Positions 24,701-36,185 of a DNA stretch of 64,000 nucleotides are shown piece by piece. The position numbers and the translations under genes were made by a program. The DNA lies in assembly GCF_000715075.1 (NCBI RefSeq), contig NC_134084.1:7380501-7444500 (forward strand), given 5' to 3'. The first letter of the stretch is position 1; each line of letters starts with the position of its first letter. The notes beneath the pieces are model-generated. The model had not been told where the DNA came from. It was given only the letters and a program-made list of their open reading frames with translations, and searched no databases. Origin of the DNA: Nicotiana tabacum. Lineage: Eukaryota > Streptophyta > Magnoliopsida > Solanales > Solanaceae.

Positions 24701-25853
24701 AACAATCACTGATAAAGCTAGAACCATAAAAATTAGCATTCTTATATAAATTGAAACATTCATTTCCAAACTTTAAATCAAATCCAGAAACATCAAGTCT
24801 TGAAAGAGAAATCAAATTCCTAGAAACTGAAGGTACATAAAGAGTCTGTAATAGATCAAGGTGACGTCCAGTCTCCATGATCAAACGATAAGTCCCTATG
24901 CCTTCAATTGGAGCCTTCATACGATTTCCCATGAACAAGAAATCCTTATTTGGATTTGTAGTTTGGATCGTAAGGAATCCCTGCAACGTAGTAGATACAT
25001 GAGCAGTTGCACCAGAATCAAGCCACCAAGTATTATTAGGAACTTCTACTAAATTTGATTCGAAACATACAAAAGCACTAATTGTACCTTTCTTTTCGAA
25101 CCAAGCTTTACATTTCAGGCAATCTTTCTGATAGTGTCCTTCCTTGTTACAGAAACGACACGTATCTGCCTTATGTTCCTTGTTAGCATCCTGTTGAGCT
25201 TTAACAGGTGCTTTCTTCTTCTTGAACTTGTTGGCCTTCACTTTAAGTCTTTTACCAGCTCCTTGACCCATGAGGTTAATTGAATGATTCCTTTGTTTCT
25301 TAAGTCTCGACTCCTCCTGAGTAAGCATACTGGACAATTCACTAACATTCCACTTATCCTTAATAGTGCTATAGTTAATTTGAAAAGGTCCATACTCAGG
25401 AGGTAACGAGTTCAGAATAAACTGAACCAAGAAGGAGTCATCCACTTTCATCCCCAAGGTCTGAAGTCTTGCTGCAATGTTAGTCATCTCGATGATATGG
25501 TTTTGCATACTACGCGACCCATCAAACTTCATGGTCGTGAGTTCAGCCATTAGTGTACCAGCGAGAGACTTATCTGCAGAACGAAAACGTTCTTCCACAA
25601 ACGTCAGGTACTCCCTGGCACTTTCTGTTTGTGGAATAGTACTCTTAATGTTGTTGGCAATATTCATTCGCATAAACATAAGGCTTAGCTTGTTAGAGCA
25701 TTCCCATGCTTTATAGAAAGACTTCTCATCCGCACTGCTTGAATCAGTAATGGCAGCGGGCTTATCATTCAGCAGAGCCAAGTCAAGATCCATCACACCT
25801 AAGTGGAACTGGACTTGTTCACGCCATTCAGAGAAGTTCAATCCATTGAACAT
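21720..25853 (-). pseudogene. Copia Gag-Pol polyprotein, disrupted
   Basis: Starts at an ATG (25853) with [10 protein letters not shown]; order from there: UBN2-type Gag; zinc knuckle [14 protein letters not shown]; protease with [12 protein letters not shown]; pre-integrase [10 protein letters not shown]; integrase core with catalytic D (HTDICGPF), D (SRYG region/FIDDFSRYG) and E ([10 protein letters not shown]). RT (QMDVKTVFLNGDLEEEVY, LYVDDILLAAND) and RNase H (RPDISFAVGML, ATSTTEAEFVA) follow to a stop at 21720. Breaks: a frameshift and stop around 23470-23484 (after RKSQR), a SINE at 23343-23445, TGA at 23145-23147 where the family has Trp, and TGA at 22416-22418. All other pieces are colinear and in frame, so decay is recent. 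The 970-bp leader between the 5' LTR and gag has no coding content. Confidence 0.9.
23343..23445 (-). mobile_element. TS SINE inside the copia RT region
   Basis: 103-bp 5'-truncated TS SINE, left end CAACAACAAC (reverse of the TTG tail). A perfect 16-bp target duplication GCAAATAAACCACGTA lies at 23327-23342 and 23446-23461. It is younger than the copia insertion. Confidence 0.92.
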
Positions 25854-26249
25854 AGTAACAGACGAAGCAAGCAAATGAAAAGGAATAGCTGCAAAATAGA
25901 TAATACATGCTCACAAATCAATATGGATTCAACAAAACAGTTAAAGCATATCGCAATTCTCCTTTGGGTAGATACTAGGACACACTATCATAATTTAAAT
26001 GCCATTTAGTCTTAATAGATAATTAAATATTTTTAACCAAATATATATGTCATCTTTGGACAAACAATATATATTTGACTAAGAATATTAATTTACCTCA
26101 TCATATTCACTATTCATAGAATAATTGATGCACCTTTGGGTAAATCCTTAAGTTCTAGCAATAATGAAAATTAATTTATCCACTATTTTTAAATTATAGG
26201 CATTTCATTAATTTCATGGATAAACTATAATTTTATGTATGCATATTTC

Positions 26250-26420
26250 TAAACATACTAGTTTGGTCACTTTGGCGTCTAACAAACTATATAAACATAA
26301 ATGCACACATAAAATAAATATCAGAATATTTTATGCATGTGAATATTTTAAACAATCTAGTTTGATCACTTTAGTGACTAACAAACTATATAAACATTAA
26401 TCACATACATAAAATAGATA
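26250..26420. repeat. Direct repeat (~95 bp, two units) in the copia leader
   Basis: 'actagtttggtcactttggcgtctaacaaactatataaac' near 26257 recurs as 'tctagtttgatcactttagtgactaacaaactatataaac' near 26357. It lies in the untranslated leader; role unknown. Confidence 0.65.
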
Positions 26421-26830
26421 ATAAATGGTTTCACCAACTTAATAGCCCAAAACAAATTATTCATGTTTCATCAAATTCTTGCACATTAACGCAACTTCTG
26501 ACACCAAACTTGTTCTATACTGGAAAAATATTTTCAAGCCACTTTTGGAGAATAATAACAAACATCAAGTTTTAACCAATTAAAACAGTGAACAACAATG
26601 GATGATATTGGTTTGGACTTTTAGATCAACGAAAATTAGTCCAAATTCACTTATATACTAAAGATACGGGATTATAAACCTTTAGTGTTCAAACCTCAAA
26701 TCTGTTCAACTATAGTAAAATATTGTCAAAAGTTAAAGACATGATTCTGTAATTAATGATAGCACATGATTTCTGAAGCGGTTCACGAATATGAAAATTC
26801 GTTTTCGAAGATTATCAATTCAAAAATCCA

Positions 26831-26844
26831 GGCTCATGATACCA
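26831..26844 (-). promoter_or_regulatory. Primer binding site, initiator tRNA-Met type
   Basis: Minus strand reads TGGTATCATGAGCC two bases inside the 5' LTR. The classical plant sequence is TGGTATCAGAGCC, so one extra T interrupts the match. Confidence 0.75.
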
Positions 26845-26846
26845 CA

Positions 26847-27202
26847 TGTAAGCATAAACTTTAATTCATACCAGGATCTTGAACATGATAATGTTACATG
26901 TAATTGCCATAGAAAACATACCTGAAGCGGAATCCATTATCTTGAAGCGGAAGCGTTAATTCAAAACTGGTTTCTCGCCCCTTGCCCTAACTTTATGTTA
27001 CCGCCGCCTTTAGAGATGGAAGAGAGAATAAAAAAATACGGTAACCCTAATGGGTGGGGAGAGGACCAATTTATAGAGGTTCTCACTTAATCCGGTACGT
27101 CCATCAAGTAACCGATCGGACGGATGAGATTTGCTCATTAATTAAATATTAATTATGGGCCTAATCTTATTGGGCCACATACACGTAAGAAAATAGTTTA
27201 CA
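26847..27202 (-). repeat. 5' LTR of the copia element
   Basis: 356 bp, same length as the 3' LTR with no indels. The minus-strand end reads GCTTACA, directly followed by the PBS. Confidence 0.93.
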
Positions 27203-27624
27203 GCACATCTTCTAAGGAATTTTATAAATTTAAGTTATATACAATAAAACGACCAATATATATTTTTCGTATTTCCTTTCTAAAAAAATCATGTACGAGT
27301 TTAAGTTTTGTTTACTGATAATTTATGATTTTTTTTTTATTATAGCATTAGCATGTACGTAGCCCAATTACTTGAAATAGAATACAATAACCTGCTACTA
27401 CTTGCTAGTTAAACGCATTCATTACGTAAAAAATAATTTATATTGTTAGTGTATATAATTTGAATCAATTACACACATACTTGTTAACGACAGAATATTA
27501 ATTAGATACATAAAGATAGAATCTTGAGCACCTAATTAAATGGTACTAATATTACTTCCACATGTAATTGACACAAATTAAGTCACAAAAAGTAGATAGC
27601 CAAATATAAATGATAGAAAGGGAA

Positions 27625-27890
27625 TGGCGTAGCCCGATTGGTATTAGTTAGTAATACCAATTTAGTAAGTAATCATGAGAGAAACAAAGGGATAATTATA
27701 CCAAGTTGATATAGAAGAATCCGAGCAAGAATGCCACTAATGCGGGATGTTTTGTGCATTGGACTGCCCTATAGATTACGGGTTTGAATCATGGAAGCAA
27801 CTACTATGGATATGTTGTATCTATTGTAGTCCTTTTCAGGACACTGCGTGAATGCAGGATAATTCGTGCACTGAACTGTTTTTATGTCGA
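27625..27890 (+). mobile_element. tRNA-derived SINE fragments
   Basis: 'gaatggcgtagcccgattggtattagttag' at 27630 and 'gggtttgaatcatggaagcaactac...ctgcgtgaatgcaggat' at 27780-27870 fit head and body of the 18120 family, possibly one element interrupted by 27650-27765. Confidence 0.45.
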
Positions 27891-28034
27891 AAAATATGAG
27901 CTGAACTTTTAGTATCGATTCGATCCGAGCTCTCTTGTTGAAAAATTCTCATTGCATTCATGTGCAGTTAAAGGAGTAAAATGGTTAAAATAAAACTCGA
28001 GACAAAATGATGTATCACAAGATTCTTGATATAT

Positions 28035-28130
28035 ACTCCATCCGTTTCAATTTATCAATTTACTCTTAATTTGTTTCATTATGAATGCCGCTTTTTATAT
28101 TTTGTAGGAGTATATTTTTTTTCAATATTC
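28035..28130. repeat. Stowaway-type MITE end
   Basis: 'tactccatccgtttcaatttatc' is the hallmark terminus of plant Stowaway MITEs; the other end at about 28100-28125 ('gtaggagtata') is weak. Confidence 0.45.
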
Positions 28131-28159
28131 TCAATTTACACTTAACAACACTCCCTTAT

Positions 28160-30400
28160 AAACAAGAAAAATATCATGTCCTTTTTAGTTGAAAAATAGC
28201 TGTGAGCCATTATTCTATTGGAAATTGTCATTGTCTCTCCAGAAGAATTGTTTATAAATATTCAATGATGTTTTTGTGCATATGGCTAAGTGAACTTTCT
28301 TCTTCCTTTCTTAATCTTTCTTTTTAGTCTCTTTCTCCTTAATGCAGACCAGTTAATCTGTTGTTGATGCTATTTGTTTTATTTACTTTTTAACAAAAGC
28401 AACTATTCGAGATGGACCACTATATACAAATTACTAGCTATGAAAAAGACAAGAAAAATAAAAGAAAATGAAGCTGGAAAATATAAGAAGCGACAAAAAA
28501 CACCATTGACATACATGCACCATTTTTGGGCATTATAGAAAGAAAAAAATCAAATAAAAACCAATCAAACATATATTGGTTCGGTCGAAAAATTTATCTG
28601 CACTTGATGTTTATCCCAAACTACAATAGTTTATATGATTAAGTGAAAATTGATGTTAAAAACAACTATGTCAAAAAAATTCGTGAAACCTATGTTTAAC
28701 TATGTCAAAAAAATACATGCATAGACATATGTTACCTATTCATTAAATTTGATTTAAACATCGGGCATGAACAAAAAATTTCATTGATAATCGACAGATG
28801 TATGTGCCTATCATTTTTAACCAACTTTTGATTGCGTGTTTTGTAATACCTACCTATGGAAACTATATATATAGGGACATGAATGAACACAAATTCTAGA
28901 TTACTTTAATCACATTGACCACCACAACACATGTTATCTTTAACCACGAAATTATTAGTGAAAATTAAAAATTCGTTACTAATAATTCACTTCGGTGGCA
29001 AAAATTATATTTCGTACTTAAATGCAGGAGTCACATAGTTGTAGTGACAAAATACAAATTTCGCAGCAAAATTTTTATCCACTAAGGTATCCCACCAAAA
29101 GTAAATTAGCGCCAATTATTTAGTATATTAACCATGAAATTAAAGTTATTGATGACAAATTAGTGTAGCACATTATATTACCAATTCAGTTGAATCATTA
29201 CTTTTAATACGAAATATGAATATATACGTAGAAAATTACTAAAAATATTAAATTTTGTATCTCATAGTTCAAAAGCGTGATCGATTAATTAATAATCACT
29301 AAATTTTCTATTTGCTAGTAGGATTTTTTGATTCATCATTAATTCGTCGTCAAACTGATCTAGCGACGAAAATATATAATCCGTCCGACGTTAATTCCTA
29401 TTTTTTAAAGCATCAACAAAAAAGCTAAAAGAAAGATTGATCAATTTTTGACCTTGTTTTTCCTCCCCAAGAATTGATGAGCCAAGCAATTTAGGTATAG
29501 CTGACAATTGGACAACTCTAATTGGAATTAAGAATAATAATTCTTGTTGCTCAAAAACCCTACTTTTACCAAACTGAATGACTCTGAAATGCAATTGCAC
29601 GTATGTTTCCCAACTTTGCACTAACTTATCTACAGTGAATTTTAGGTGTCATGTTTGAAATTTCTTACGTATAAATAGTTATTGGATACGTAATTTACCT
29701 ATTCAAAAAAGTTAGCTTTCAATTTTTCTCTTTAAAGAAATAGATACATGGCTTGTGAAATGCACCATGTCTCCAACTAGTATTTCCCTTTTTTTAATTA
29801 TTTTTTTAGATTTTTTTTTTTTGAATGAAATATAACGTCTTTGGTCCCTCGCTTTATTGGACTAAGTTTTTGGTCCCCGAGTTATTTATAAATTATAATT
29901 TTCTCCTCATGATAGCTCAAGAGATACATTTAAGTATTTAGAGTTGATTAGAGTATTCACTTTGATCTATTATTTGTGACGGTCGCAGGGGTACCATGTT
30001 ATTCAATAAATCTATCACTGCTCATAAAGATTGATATGAGAACCTATGCTAATATCTAATTATTTTTTGAAAATATTCGCAGGTATATATATATGGAGTT
30101 TTTGACGAATTTTTCGGATGCCGGTGACCTATCTGTGCGTCCCCATTTTTGTGTATCTGTCTATTCCGTCTTTATGTACCTTTCCACATATGGAAAGGGA
30201 TAGCTGGAACAAGCTTTCCAAGACAAATCTCAGTTGGTACTCGTACTTATTTAGCCAAACCAGGAAATTTAAATACTTTTAATAGCACTAGCTTTGTATG
30301 TAGTGATTCTTCTAGTTAATATTATATATAATCTCTTTCGACCAAAAAAAAAAAGGAAGAAAGAAACAAGAATTGCAGTATTATAGTATTCCCTATTTTG
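28160..30400. other. AT-rich intergenic DNA
   Basis: No gene recognised. 28900-29400 repeats phrases such as 'tagcgacgaaaat' and 'attcgttactaataattc' that suggest degraded DNA-transposon sequence, but no termini were found. Confidence 0.45.
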
Positions 30401-30419
30401 AATTTGAATATGTCAGAAA

Positions 30420-30885
30420 AAATTGTCGGGGGCTGGATGGATGAATTGGAGACTCGCTTTCGATATTTTGTGTGATAAAAAAATGCCAGCGAAACTTAAA
30501 GGTAAGTTCTACAGAGTGGGGGTCAGACCGACTATGTTGTATGGGGCTGAGTGTTGGCCAGTCAAGATCGCTCGTGTCCATAGCAAAGATGAGGATGTTG
30601 AGAAAGATGTGAGGGTACACCAGGTTAGATAGGATTAGGAATGAGGTTATTCGCGATAAGGTGGGTGTGGCCCCTATTGAGGACAAGATGCAGGAAGCGC
30701 AGTTTAGGTGGTTTGGTCATGTGAGGAGGAGGAGCACAGGGCCTATGGAGAGGTAGAGGTAGGCCAAAGAAAAAGTGGAGAGGTGATTAGGCAAGACTTG
30801 GTACAGCTTCAGCTGACCGAGGACATGACCCTTGTCAGGAAGGTGTGTAGGTCGAGGATTAGGGTAGTAGGGTAGGTAGTCTAGA
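30420..30885 (+). pseudogene. RTE-type LINE reverse transcriptase, C-terminal remnant
   Basis: Reads [20 protein letters not shown] then [25 protein letters not shown]; after a frameshift near 30600 it continues as RNEVIRDKVGVAPIEDKM, RWFGHVRRRSTGPME and GRGRPKKKWRG. This is the distal RT region typical of plant RTE LINEs. The element is 5'-truncated, with frameshifts and stops. It is followed by about 200 bp of 3' UTR and then a TS-SINE-like tail. Confidence 0.85.
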
Positions 30886-31069
30886 GTGTTCATAATAGTA
30901 GTATTGATACGCAGTCTCGCTTTCTGTTGATAGTAGATTTTTATGACTAACCGTTGTTTTCTTTTATTGTTGATAACCTTACTATCTTGTTGTTTTTATT
31001 CTGCTTTTATATGGCTTTTTGGTGTTATTCCTTCTTTTGTATATTTTCATTTATGTGGTGTTATGCTTT

Positions 31070-31400
31070 CATGAGCCGAGGGTCTATTGGAACCAGCATC
31101 TCTATCCTCACAAGGTAGGTATACGCACTGGCAGAGCCAGAATTATCCCTAAGGGGAGTCAAAATATAAATAAGTAAGCAGATGAAAAAGTTAAGGGGCG
31201 TCAACACATAATATATATATACATAAAAATAAAATATTTAACCTCTCTACGCGGTATAATTTTCCGACGAAGGGGTGTCAATTGACTCCCCTTGCCAATG
31301 AATGGCTATGCCACTGGGGGTAAGATCTGCATACACACTACCACCCTCAGATTCCACGGTGTGAGATAATACTTAGTATATTGTTGTTGTTGTTATAAAC
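31070..31400 (+). mobile_element. TS-like 3' tail of the LINE, split by a MITE
   Basis: 'gagccgagggtctattggaaccagcatctctatcctcacaaggta' (31075-31120) continues after the MITE as 'taagatctgcatacacactacc' (31321) to the tail TTGTTGTTGTTGTT (31381-31395). This is the full TS SINE 3' body and tail. Confidence 0.75.
31126..31317. mobile_element. hAT-like MITE (CAGTGGC family)
   Basis: Ends CACTGGCAGAGCCAGAAT and, reversed, CAGTGGCATAGCCATT. Inserted in the TS-like tail. Related to elements at 7452 and 19085. Confidence 0.7.
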
Positions 31401-33565
31401 TCTTTAATTTTTGAGACTTCTTTAAAATAGTATAGGGACCAAATGTTCATATTGTTTTGATAATTAAAATTTATATATCAGGAAAAAAATTAAATATTTT
31501 TTAAATCTCTATTGAGGAAATTCTAAACCTGCAATCTCATGATTAAAGGTGAATGATGTTTGTCACTTGAACTACCCTCACTTGTCGTATAGGTCAACAA
31601 TCAAACTCATGAGAACAACCAATATAATAAAATACTAATAATAATACTGATAAATAGGAGATGGAACATATAAGGTGTTCTAAATTAGGATCATACTCTC
31701 CCACAAAAAAGAGAAAAATCGCACGATTACCTACTAACCTTTTATACCCTAATCCTTAAAACCCTAAACCCGCAATCTCAAAAATGAAAGTAAAGAATAT
31801 TTACCACTTGAGCAACCCTTACTTGTCGCATTAGTACATGTCAAGGATCAAATTGGAAACAACCAAAATAATGGACTACCAAAGCGCAATTATTCTTTTC
31901 TAAGACAATAAATAAATTCGATTTAGTGAAAGAGCACATTTATTAATAGAATGTTTGGATTCACCAGTCAGATTCCACTAATTTTGCATTAAACATCAGC
32001 ATCAGTTTGTTGCATTCAAAAGAATATTCTCATAATTAAGGTGAACTAACTTGATAACGTCATTTAATTAAGGCAGACAGTGACACCTTCTAATCCATAT
32101 ATTTTAGCACACATTAGTAGACTCATTGGCTGCTTCTTCATTGTGCAACATTTTTTCGAGAGAATAAACAATTGTAGTTTTTTTGGCGTTAAATCAGTCC
32201 AAAATACTCTTAATATAGTATAATATTGTCCATTTTGGATTAAGCTCGTATAATTTTTAGTAAAAAGTCTCACATTATTAAGAGTATTCAACGCTTTATA
32301 AATAGATTATTTTTTTTCGCTTTCCATATCGGACTTGTCGTCACAACTAATAGTTTTTGGCCCTTCTACTTCTTGGAAAAGTTGTGTTTCCTAAAGATGC
32401 CTGGCCAAGTGTCTAGAAGACTAAAAAGGTGTTTTTTTTTAATTTAAAAAGAAATTACTTGTAAGTTTTGGAGAGGTAATTAAGGTGTTTTGGCCAAGTG
32501 TTTGGGGAAAAAGTGATTTCGTTCGAGTAGTAATAAAAGTTATTTTTTGGCTACAAAGGGGTATGGTAGATGGATAAAATTCCTTCATCCTTGATCAAAG
32601 ATTTCAAGTTCGAGCCTTAAAAATAAAAATCTGATATAAAGTACTTCTTCCTTGAATGAACCCTACACGGCGTGAACCTAAATCAATCGGATAAATGTGA
32701 TTTGATTACCTCATGGTTAAATAAAAAAAAGTGCAAAAGTTGGTTTTCTACTATTTGGAAGAAGCAAAAGTTTAATGGTATAGTGTTTGCTTTCTTCTCC
32801 CGGGGAAAAAATGTTTTCTTGAAGATGATGTAGATCAGTTAGGTCATTTCTCCTAAATTAACCATAAGGATATATATATTACTATAATAAGAACTCTCTA
32901 CAACAGCATCCTTATATAATAGTCATTCATTATAAAAGACAAATTTTTCTCGGAACTGATTGTTATATTATGTTATAATATATGTTTTTTATAACAATAC
33001 TTCACTATAGCATAAAAAAAAAATCGAAACAAACGACACTGTTATAGAGTTTGATGCTAATATATAGCTTTTACTTTAGTTAATTTGTTTTGTTTGATGT
33101 TGCTATCACATTGTTTACAAATCCACTTACAAAGGGAATTACCCATTAATATTTTCCTTTCTTTGTTTGGACATACTTGGGTTTAAAAGTTGATGGAAAA
33201 ATGATTATTAACTACTATCCTCTTTTTCTTTTCTTACACCCTGGTAGATCATGTCATGCAGGCTAAAATTTATGAGACTATGATTTATATTAAAGCATTT
33301 CACCTTTATTTAAATGATATGAAGGTGACATGCAATCTTATAAAGTATATATAATTGATGAGTTGCTTGTGAAGCAACAAAAATAGGGAGTCTAATCCGT
33401 TCAAATTCATCTTATTTATGGAAATTTGGGGCCACATGTTTTTTTTTCAAGAATATAACGGCAATAGGTCCTTATAATATGAGATGACTCAAACATTTTT
33501 AATTAATTGCTCTTCTTGCCTTCTAGTTTATGCGAATCTTTTCATTTTTTGGAGAGTCAACTTGA
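31400..33565. other. AT-rich intergenic DNA with SINE fragment
   Basis: Around 32565-32710 a SINE-like unit shows 'tggtagatggataaaattcc' and 'caagttcgagcc' (A- and B-box-like) and 'cctacacggcgtgaacc'. 32390-32530 repeats 'ggccaagtgt(c/t)t' twice, probably MITE ends. 31490-31640 and 31700-31830 are diverged copies of one another ('ctaaacctgcaatctcatgattaaaggtgaatgatg'). No gene seen. Confidence 0.45.
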
Positions 33566-36185
33566 CTAGTTGTAACAACTTGGCCGGTCGTTTTGAGTGT
33601 TGTAGCCTCGTTTCCCCATTTACTGCTTATTATATGCTCAATTATTGTTATGTGATTTGTTGGGGGTAGTTGGTTTGGTTCCGGGGATGTTTCGGAATGA
33701 ATTTGGATACTTAGTCTCAAGATTGGAAGCCTAAGTTGAAAGAGTTAATCAGATATTGACTTATGTGTAAAATGGCTCCAGAAGGAAATTTTGATGGTTC
33801 GGATAGTTCCGTATGGTAATTTTGGACTTAGAAGTGTGTCCGGATATAGATTTGGAGGTCCATAGGTGATTTTGGCTTAAAATGGCGAAACTTGGAAAAA
33901 TTAGAAACTTGGAGGTTGAGAGGTTTGACCGAGAGTTGACTTTATTATTACCAGGATCAGATTTTTGTTCCGAAAATTGAAATAGGTCCGTTGTGTCATT
34001 TATGACCTGTGTGCAAAATTTGAGGTCAATCAGAATTGATTTGGTAGGTTTCGGCATCGATTGTAGAAGTTGGAATTCATTAGTCTTGAAATATGGTGTG
34101 ATTCGTATTTTTGATGTTATTTGATGTAATTTGAGGCCTCAACTAAGTTCATATCATGTTTGGGACTTGTTGGTATGTTTGGTTGAGATCCCGGGGGCTT
34201 CAGGTGGATTTAGGATGGTTAACGGATCGAATTTGGCTTAAGTGTTATGCTGAGATGCTTCAGGTCTGGTGTCATCGTACCTACAGAGGGAATGGCCGCA
34301 GATGCGGAGCCGCAGAAGCGGCTAAGTTTGGGCAGTTGCAAAGAGGAAGAAGGCTATTGGGGTCGCAGGTGCGGAAGAATTTCTGCAGATGTGGATGCGT
34401 AAATCCGCATCTCCCCACAATCGACCGAAGAAGCGGAATTGGGCAGGAGGCTTTGGAGTCGCAAAAGTGAGGGGTGGTTCGCATATGCGGTCCCAAAGGT
34501 GCGAAGTTGTGACCGCAGGTGCGCGAGGTCGGATAGTAATTGGGCTTCGCAGAAGCATTGTTTTCTCCGCAAAAGTGGGATCGCAAGTGTGAGCCCAGGC
34601 TTCACATGTGCGCAATGTTTGGGCAGTGTATAAGATTGAAGGGTTCCGAGATTTTTATTCATTTTTGGACTTTGGGAGCTCGTATTAAGATGATTTTTGA
34701 AGGGGATTTCACGAGATTTCTTGAGGTAAGCCAATTTTGGTCACGTTTATCTAATATTGGTTACCCATTAAATTTTCCCATAAATTTGGTATTTTTGAAG
34801 TGAAAATCAAAGATATTTGACCCATGTATTGGAGAGTAAAAATTAGAGGTTTGAGTGACGATTTGGTGTCAGAATTTAGTAAATTTTGTATGGTTGGACT
34901 CTTGGTTGAACGGTTGTTCGGATTATTTTGTAACTTTTGTTGGATTCCGAGATGTGGGCTCGGGGTTGACTTTTTGAGTTGACTTTTTGACTTTTGATTA
35001 AGAACTTAGCATTTTCATAAGGAATTGATTTCTATAGCTTGTATTGATTGTATCGAGTTGTTTGTGGCTAGATTCAAGGTGCTCGGAGGCCAATTCACAA
35101 GGCAAGGCCTTATTGGAGTAGAGATTTGCATGGTTTGAGGTAAGTAACACTTCTAAACTTGGTTCTGAGGGTATGAATCCTTGAATTACGTGTTGTGTGG
35201 TTGGTGTTGAGGTGACAGCATGCGGGCGTATAGGTGTGCACCGTAGAAATTGTCATCCGGTTGATTCATTGGTACTGTGTAGTCATCAGACCTTGTAGCC
35301 ATTCATGTGATCTCTATGTGTTAGAGTAATTGAGCTGTAGATTCATGTTAGAAATCATGTAAGGCTATATGTTTATACTGTTGAGACCTACTGTGGTCAT
35401 TTCTACTGTTGAATTATTTGCTTAGATGACAATTTTGTACTCAGTCACATCCATCATTTGCATATCATATCTCAGTCTATGTTACTATTTATTATTGTGC
35501 TATATATCATTGTTTGGGCTAATTGGCATGAGATTTGTCAGCCCGAGAGACTGGAGAGATTGATGATTGAGTTGGGGCCGGAGAGCCGTGTTGTGAGTAA
35601 GATTTGTGGGTCGGGTTGCACGTGCACAGTAGGCCTTATGGCTTATATGTTGATCGGGCTACACACTGCAGCAGGCCTTTTAGGCTTTGTCATTATGAGA
35701 TCGGGCTGCACGCCGCATCAGGCCAGATTAGCTTATTATTAGCGCTTGGTCAGGATCCGCCCTTCCGGAGTCTAACATACTAGCAGTGAGCGCAGGTACC
35801 ATACAATGCTGAGTGACTGAGTGTGATGAGCGAGAGTTGAGACAGTCAGATGGGGTACCCTGAGAGTGTGAGTACATGAGATTTTCATTATGTTTAATCA
35901 CATGTGACATGCACCTTGACATGTAGATATAGAGACGGAACATTCCTCATATTAGTCTTACTTGGCATATTTTATCTGTACTGAGCTCAACTGTTAAACT
36001 TGAAAGCGTGTCTATATTTCTGTATTGTGTACCAATAGATTCTGAGTTTCTCTGAGATATAGCTGTCATATTTTTGTGTCATTCTCTGTGCTGTTAAATT
36101 CTGCATTTGGACTGTATTGGTTGAGCTCGTTACTGCTTTCAGCCCAAAGGTTAGTCTTGTTACTTATTGAGTTGGTTGTACTCAC

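Larger units (their letters stand above)
21000..27202 (-). mobile_element. Ty1/copia LTR retrotransposon, nearly complete
   Basis: 6203 bp; LTR - PBS - gag - protease - integrase - RT - RNase H - PPT - LTR, on the minus strand. The gag/pro/int/RT/RNH order is diagnostic of Ty1/copia. Flanking 5-mers are GTACA (20995-20999) and GCACA (27203-27207), a target duplication with one change. It inserted inside duplicated unit 2. The coding region carries two in-frame TGA codons, a frameshift and a SINE, so it is no longer autonomous. Confidence 0.95.
11700..27615. repeat. Tandem segmental duplication, unit 2
   Basis: Second unit of the direct duplication. It is longer than unit 1 mainly because of the copia element at 21000-27202. 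Sequence right of the copia element (27470-27615) still matches 8540-8915, so copia inserted inside the duplicated segment. Confidence 0.85.

Noticed and set aside
23080..25716. Plus-strand open frames across the copia element
   Set aside because: They are antisense shadows of gag-pol; the protein families read on the minus strand.
34156..34803. Overlapping open frames of 60-126 codons in both orientations
   Set aside because: They lie in the GC-rich part of the solo LTR, have low-complexity composition and no domain; longer frames are expected where stop codons are rare.
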